From NCBI GenBank assembly GCA_003556225.1, contig PWRN01000019.1, positions 2,501 to 66,500 of the forward strand: 64,000 nucleotides of DNA, written 5' to 3'. How positions within the stretch are numbered: position 1 is the stretch's first letter; each line of letters opens with the position of its first letter. The notes beneath the pieces were generated by a model. That model had not been told where the DNA came from. It did no database searches and was given only the letters and a program-made list of their open reading frames with translations. The position numbers were made by a program, and so were the translations under genes. This DNA is from Syntrophomonadaceae bacterium (GTDB taxonomy: Bacteria; Bacillota; Dethiobacteria; DTU022; UBA8154). Positions 59,797-64,000 of this stretch are shown here, in pieces.

Positions 59797-61071
59797 ATGG
59801 TCGACATTGTTGGTGTTGTAGTCGAATATAATCCCTTTCACAACGGCCACCTTTACCACCTGACAAAAGCCCGGGAAGAAGTTCCAGGCGCCCATCTCAT
59901 TGCCGTGATGAGCGGTAATTGGACACAACGAGGAGAACCTGCTTTGATCAACAAGTGGGCCAGGACAGAAGCAGCACTGCAGTGCGGAATCGATATCATC
60001 GTTGAGCTTCCCGTGGTTTTCGCCGTGCAAAGCGCGGAAGGATTTGCCCGCGGCGCCGTGAAAACCCTGGAGGCGACAGGCATTGTGAATCACCTTTGCT
60101 TTGGCAGCGAAGCCGGTCAGCTGGAGCCCCTGCAAACGATCGCCAGCTACATGGAAGCCGAACCTCCCCCTTTTAAAAAAGAGCTGCAGCTCTCACTGAA
60201 AAAAGGTTTGTCCTATCCCGCAGCGCTGCACCGCGCGTTAAGCACCGTATCCAGGACAGGTAAGGACATGCCATTATCCGCAGAAACACTGGAAAACCTT
60301 TTCACTCCCAATAATATATTAGCCATTGAATACTTGAAAGCCCTCAAGAAAATTTCTTCGGAAATGATCCCCCTCACCATTAAGCGCCGCGGTGCGGGTT
60401 TCCATGATCTGCAAGCATCCGGGGATATTGCCAGCGCAACCGGGATTCGTCGTGCCCTTTTTAAAAAAGAGCTCGGCGTAGTGAATAAAACCGTTCCCCC
60501 TCCGTCCAGAGAGATCTTGTTTGAGGAAATTGCTGCCGGGAAAGGTCCGGTCCACGAAGAAAACTTCGCGGATGTCATTCTTTCTTTGCTGCGGCGCAGC
60601 AGTCCGGAAAAACTCGCGAGCCTCCCGGAGGTCATTGAGGGGATGGAGTCGCGCTTGAAAAAAGCCGCGTCTTCTCCGGATCTTCATTCTCTTTTTCAAG
60701 AATTGAAAACCAGGCGTTACACCCGGACGCGGCTGCAAAGGATCTTAATCTACTTGCTTCTTTCCCTGGACAAGGAGGCCTTGTCCTATTTTAACGAGGC
60801 AGGACCCCATTACCTGCGAGTGCTCGGTTTTTCCAGGCAGGGGAAAGATTTGCTGAGTCGCATAAAAACCCGGGCCTTTCTACCCCTGGTGACCCGTCCG
60901 GCACCTTTTATCAAAGATCCCTTAATTTCCCCCGGGGCGAAAAAAATGATGCACTACGATATCTTGGCCACGGACCTCTATGCCCTGGGGTACCCAAGCC
61001 CCCAGCAGAGAACCGGCGGAGAAGATTTTCGGCGTCCCGTAGTGAAGTTTGACCCCGCGGTTAATAGATAG
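59797..61071 (+). CDS. tmcAL: tRNA(Met) cytidine acetate ligase (YlbM/TmcAL)
   Basis: MVDIVGVVVEYNPFHNGHLYHLTKAREEVPGAHLIAVMSGNWTQRGEPALINKWART; GAGGAGG SD. Confidence 0.92.
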   Translation: MVDIVGVVVEYNPFHNGHLYHLTKAREEVPGAHLIAVMSGNWTQRGEPALINKWARTEAALQCGIDIIVELPVVFAVQSAEGFARGAVKTLEATGIVNHLCFGSEAGQLEPLQTIASYMEAEPPPFKKELQLSLKKGLSYPAALHRALSTVSRTGKDMPLSAETLENLFTPNNILAIEYLKALKKISSEMIPLTIKRRGAGFHDLQASGDIASATGIRRALFKKELGVVNKTVPPPSREILFEEIAAGKGPVHEENFADVILSLLRRSSPEKLASLPEVIEGMESRLKKAASSPDLHSLFQELKTRRYTRTRLQRILIYLLLSLDKEALSYFNEAGPHYLRVLGFSRQGKDLLSRIKTRAFLPLVTRPAPFIKDPLISPGAKKMMHYDILATDLYALGYPSPQQRTGGEDFRRPVVKFDPAVNR

Positions 61072-62110
61072 GAATAAACCGTAACCCGGGATAAAGGCCC
61101 AGCGTTATGTTTTGTGCTCTCACCTGGCCTGAAAGCGTTTTTAAGAAGACCAGGACTTCATCCAGGCTTTCAACCTCGATTATTTCCATGCTCCTGGCGG
61201 CTTGCAGGGCTTCCCGGTAGTTTTCTCTTGGAACCAGGAAGTAATCTGCCCCGGCTTGCTCAGCCGCTAAAACTTTCTGTTTTACCCCCCCTATACTTCC
61301 AATTTCCCCATTTAGGGTGATCATCCCGGTTCCCGCGATAAGGTAACCTCCTGTCAGGTTTTCCGGAACGAGGCGATCCAGTATTTCGAGAACGAACATG
61401 ACCCCGGCTGAAGGCCCGACAACGGGCCCGGTTTCAATGCTGATGCTGAGCGGCAGCAGGGGACGCCAATTCAGGGTTTTGACATAAACCCTCAGGGCCG
61501 CAAGGTCGGGCTGTTCAGGATTTGTCGCCGTGATCACTTCTGCTTCCACTTCTTCTCCTTCCCGGATGATTGATAACGTTACGGGTTCACCCACTCGCTT
61601 GTTTTGAATATGCCTGACCACTTCTTCAGCAAGGTGAACTTCTTCGCCATCCAAGCCCTTGATGATATCTCCCGGGAAAAGGATGTCCTGCGCCGGACTG
61701 TCCGGTATCAGTTCCACCACTTCCACGCCATCACTGGCAATCGGCACTTCATAGCCTGCCTTGCGCAGGGCAATAACCCGGGCCAGGTTCTGGCTGTCCT
61801 GCATCCAGCTCCTCATCAGTTCGTTATACTCTTCCCGGTCCATGCCGGGAGGGATGCTGCCGGATATGGGTCGAACATCAATGAAGGGGTGGAATACCCC
61901 GTAGAACATGCCCCACAAGTTGCCTTGCTGCTGGGTAACCGTAACCATTAAAAACTCTCCTTCTTCCTGCCGCGGCTCACCCTCCAACTCAATTAAACGA
62001 CCCAGGCCTTCCGTAGAACCGGGCTTCACGAGAAAATAACCCGGGCGAATATACGTTCCCAAAAGCGCGACAGCGATCAGGACCACGATGATCTTGACAA
62101 ACCGGGGCAT
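61061..62110 (-). CDS. PDZ + Lon-type (S16) serine protease, YlbL-like
   Basis: 349 aa; N-terminal TM, PDZ-like FPGDIIKGLDGEEVHLAEEVVRHI, Lon-like GPSAGVMFVLEILDRL, GGVKQKVLAAEQAGADYFLVP; synteny with tmcAL. Confidence 0.92.
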   Translation of the reverse strand: MPRFVKIIVVLIAVALLGTYIRPGYFLVKPGSTEGLGRLIELEGEPRQEEGEFLMVTVTQQQGNLWGMFYGVFHPFIDVRPISGSIPPGMDREEYNELMRSWMQDSQNLARVIALRKAGYEVPIASDGVEVVELIPDSPAQDILFPGDIIKGLDGEEVHLAEEVVRHIQNKRVGEPVTLSIIREGEEVEAEVITATNPEQPDLAALRVYVKTLNWRPLLPLSISIETGPVVGPSAGVMFVLEILDRLVPENLTGGYLIAGTGMITLNGEIGSIGGVKQKVLAAEQAGADYFLVPRENYREALQAARSMEIIEVESLDEVLVFLKTLSGQVRAQNITLGLYPGLRFIPIY

Positions 62111-62188
62111 CCAGGTTCCTCCTCTTTTCTGCAGTAAGGCCTCGGATAATCACCTTTTCGGCTGGAAAGTTTAGTCAGGTTCCGCTGC

Positions 62189-62372
62189 CGTTTCTCTGCT
62201 TGCTCTCAGCGAGCATCGGATTTGCCTGCATCAAAAGGTGCGCAGGGATTTCAGCAAGGCCGCCTCAATTTGTTTGAGCGAGCGTAGCGAGGGAGTTTTT
62301 GAGGCGGCCTGAAATCTCGAGCACCGCTACAAATTGTGTCGCAAATCCCGTGGCTGAGGCAAGCAGAGAAAC
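62189..62372. repeat. About 184-bp imperfect palindromic element
   Basis: Ends GTTTCTCTGCTTGC / GCAAGCAGAGAAAC; nested GGATTTGC / GCAAATCC; core GATTTCAG(caa)GGCCGCCTCAA / TTGAGGCGGCCTGAAATC. Confidence 0.8.
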
Positions 62373-62714
62373 AAGGACTTATACCTGAGTAACCTTGATC
62401 ACCAGGTAACCTTTTATGGCTATCATTTTAATATATCGGGGAGCATAAGAAAAGCATAATCTGCTCAAGAAGGATGCATGAGGCTCGCAGGAGACTCGGC
62501 TGTACTTCCTTGATGTGCAACCTCCTCTGCGCTTCAGTTTTCCAGGAATAACGCAGCGCAGCGATTTCCAACAGAACACGGCAACTGAAGAAATGAGCAT
62601 GGGCAGCACGAGGTATTTTGTTCATCGTAAAGAAGGAAGCACGGCGGGCATGTCGAATAAGTAATATACGGAATAATGAAAATATAGCTTGATTTCAAAT
62701 ATTTCTAACACCGT

Positions 62715-62945
62715 TTAACCTGGAGAGCGCTTCCGGAGCATGCAGTCGTTAAAAGCATCCATCTTCGCCTGCAGGGCAGTTCGAGATGTTCTTGGGCACG
62801 CCGTGCCACCAGTTGATGCTTCCCTGGAGATCCTGTTCATACAGGGCATTGAAGGGGTACTCTCGTCTTTGCAGACTGCTCCCCAGGTGCAAAGAACAGG
62901 GGAACAGCCCTTCATCTGCTGTAACCCCTGTTTTCCCTTTTAAGG
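62715..62945 (+). promoter_or_regulatory. Glycine-riboswitch-like leader with terminator upstream of gcvT
   Basis: CCCTGGAGATCCTGTTCATACAGGGCATTGAAGGGG...GTCTTTGCAGAC...CTCCCCAGGTGCAAAGAACAGGGG resembles glycine aptamer II; overlapping terminator CAGGGGAACAGC-N8-GCTGTAACCCCTGTTTTCCCTTTT. Confidence 0.5.
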
Positions 62946-62956
62946 AGTCAAAACTC

Positions 62957-64000
62957 ATGGATAATGTGTGCAGAACCCCTCTTTATGAAAAGCATCTCCA
63001 GCATCAAGCGAAAATGATCAACTTCCAAGGCTGGCTCTTACCGCTGCAGTACAATCGGATTAACCAGGAGGTGCAGGAAACCCGCAGGCGTGCTGCGCTT
63101 TTTGATGTGACACACATGGGCCGTTTGTCCATCGAAGGTGAAAGCGCCCTGGATTTTTTACAATCCATCGTAACCGCTAACCTCGACCGCCTGATCGATC
63201 GGCAGGCCGTGTATACCCTGATCTGCCGCGAAGACGGGGGCACCCTTGATGACATCCTGCTCTATCGCTTCCAGGCACATCAATACTTGATAATCACCAA
63301 CGCAGCAAATACTGTACGGGTCTATGACTGGTTGAACAGCAAGCGAACTAGGAACGTGCAGATCTTCAATCACTCCTCGGCACAGGCACAGCTGGCGCTC
63401 CAGGGTCCGCAAAGTCAACAGCTTTTAGAAGTACTTTCCAGGCGCAGCTTGAGCGACCTGCCGCGGTTTCGTTTCCAGCCCGAACTCTCTATCCAGGGGA
63501 TCCGCTGCCTGGTTTCCAGGACAGGCTATACGGGCGAGGATGGGTTCGAGCTGATTTGCCGGGCAGACCAGGCGTCCAGCCTCTGGGATCGGCTCGTGCC
63601 AGCTTCTGGTGGCAGCCCTCCCCCGGTCTTCCCCGCTGGTTTGGGAGCCCGGGACATCCTGCGCATTGAGGCAGGTTTCCCCCTCTATGGCAGCGAGCTG
63701 GATGAGGGCATCACGCCCCTGGAAGCCGGCTTAGCTAAATTTGTTGATCTAAAGGAAAAGATTCCGCCTTTCTATGGGCGGGAAGCGCTGCTGCAGCAGA
63801 AAAGAAGGGGTCTAACCCGGAAGTTGTGGGGGCTGATCATGCAGGACCGCGGGATTCCCCGTCCCGGCTACCCGGTGCGAAACGACGAGGGGGAGATTGG
63901 CCACATCACCAGCGGCTGCTATTCGCCCACGCTGGATCAATCGATCGCCATGGCCTTTCTGAACCCTCAACAGGCCTGGAAAGGCCGGGAGGTGGCTGTC
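62957..64000 (+). CDS. gcvT: Glycine cleavage system T protein (aminomethyltransferase), truncated by window edge
   Basis: MDNVCRTPLYEKHLQHQAKMINFQGWLLPLQYNRINQEVQETRRRAALFDVTHMGRLSIEGESALDFLQ ... SRTGYTGEDGFEL ... RLEAGFPLYGSELDEG-type; AAGGAG SD. Confidence 0.93.
   Translation, partial: MDNVCRTPLYEKHLQHQAKMINFQGWLLPLQYNRINQEVQETRRRAALFDVTHMGRLSIEGESALDFLQSIVTANLDRLIDRQAVYTLICREDGGTLDDILLYRFQAHQYLIITNAANTVRVYDWLNSKRTRNVQIFNHSSAQAQLALQGPQSQQLLEVLSRRSLSDLPRFRFQPELSIQGIRCLVSRTGYTGEDGFELICRADQASSLWDRLVPASGGSPPPVFPAGLGARDILRIEAGFPLYGSELDEGITPLEAGLAKFVDLKEKIPPFYGREALLQQKRRGLTRKLWGLIMQDRGIPRPGYPVRNDEGEIGHITSGCYSPTLDQSIAMAFLNPQQAWKGREVAV

Noticed and set aside
62379-62625. Minus-strand ORFs of 65-76 aa in the gap before gcvT
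   Set aside because: No recognisable motif and competing frames; could be a decayed gene but not supportable from sequence alone.
62749-62958. Antisense ORF (69 aa, MSFDSLKGKTGVTADEGLF...NISNCPAGEDGCF) opposite the gcvT leader
   Set aside because: Overlaps the riboswitch-like structure and terminator and has no known domain; kept only as a caveat to the riboswitch call.

Overview
The window looks like a chromosomal segment of an anaerobic, probably spore-forming Firmicute (Clostridia-like). Most of it is ordinary core genome: a tyrS fragment, PBP1A, mutS2, zapA/cvpA, pheST with a T-box leader, infC-rpmI-rplT with an L20-type leader, thrS, two tRNA loci plus a tRNA-Val, rex, hepT, gerW/ytfJ, rnpB, tmcAL/ylbL and gcvT. 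Accessory content: (i) a Tat/lipoprotein-type molybdopterin oxidoreductase with ferredoxin subunit and TorD-like chaperone, next to YeeE/YedE, LysR and TusA genes (sulfur theme); (ii) a lactate permease / LarA-like racemase / GlcD-type dehydrogenase cluster; (iii) a CooF-CooS-flavoprotein carbon monoxide dehydrogenase operon behind a long leader that contains a large inverted repeat. Points worth a second look: an in-frame TAA splitting thrS; an internally deleted 3-hydroxyacyl-CoA dehydrogenase pseudogene; a frameshifted ACT-domain remnant; a CX2C D-cluster motif in CooS; several large palindromic or structured non-coding elements (about 53.66-53.82, 62.19-62.37 and 32.87-32.98 kb); a divergent glycine-riboswitch-like leader before gcvT; and unusual domain fusions (CuAO-N + HhH + RlpA barrel; PilZN-like + MinD ATPase). 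No CRISPR array, prophage or intact transposase gene was seen. All calls come from reading the sequence and recalled family knowledge; no searches were run.
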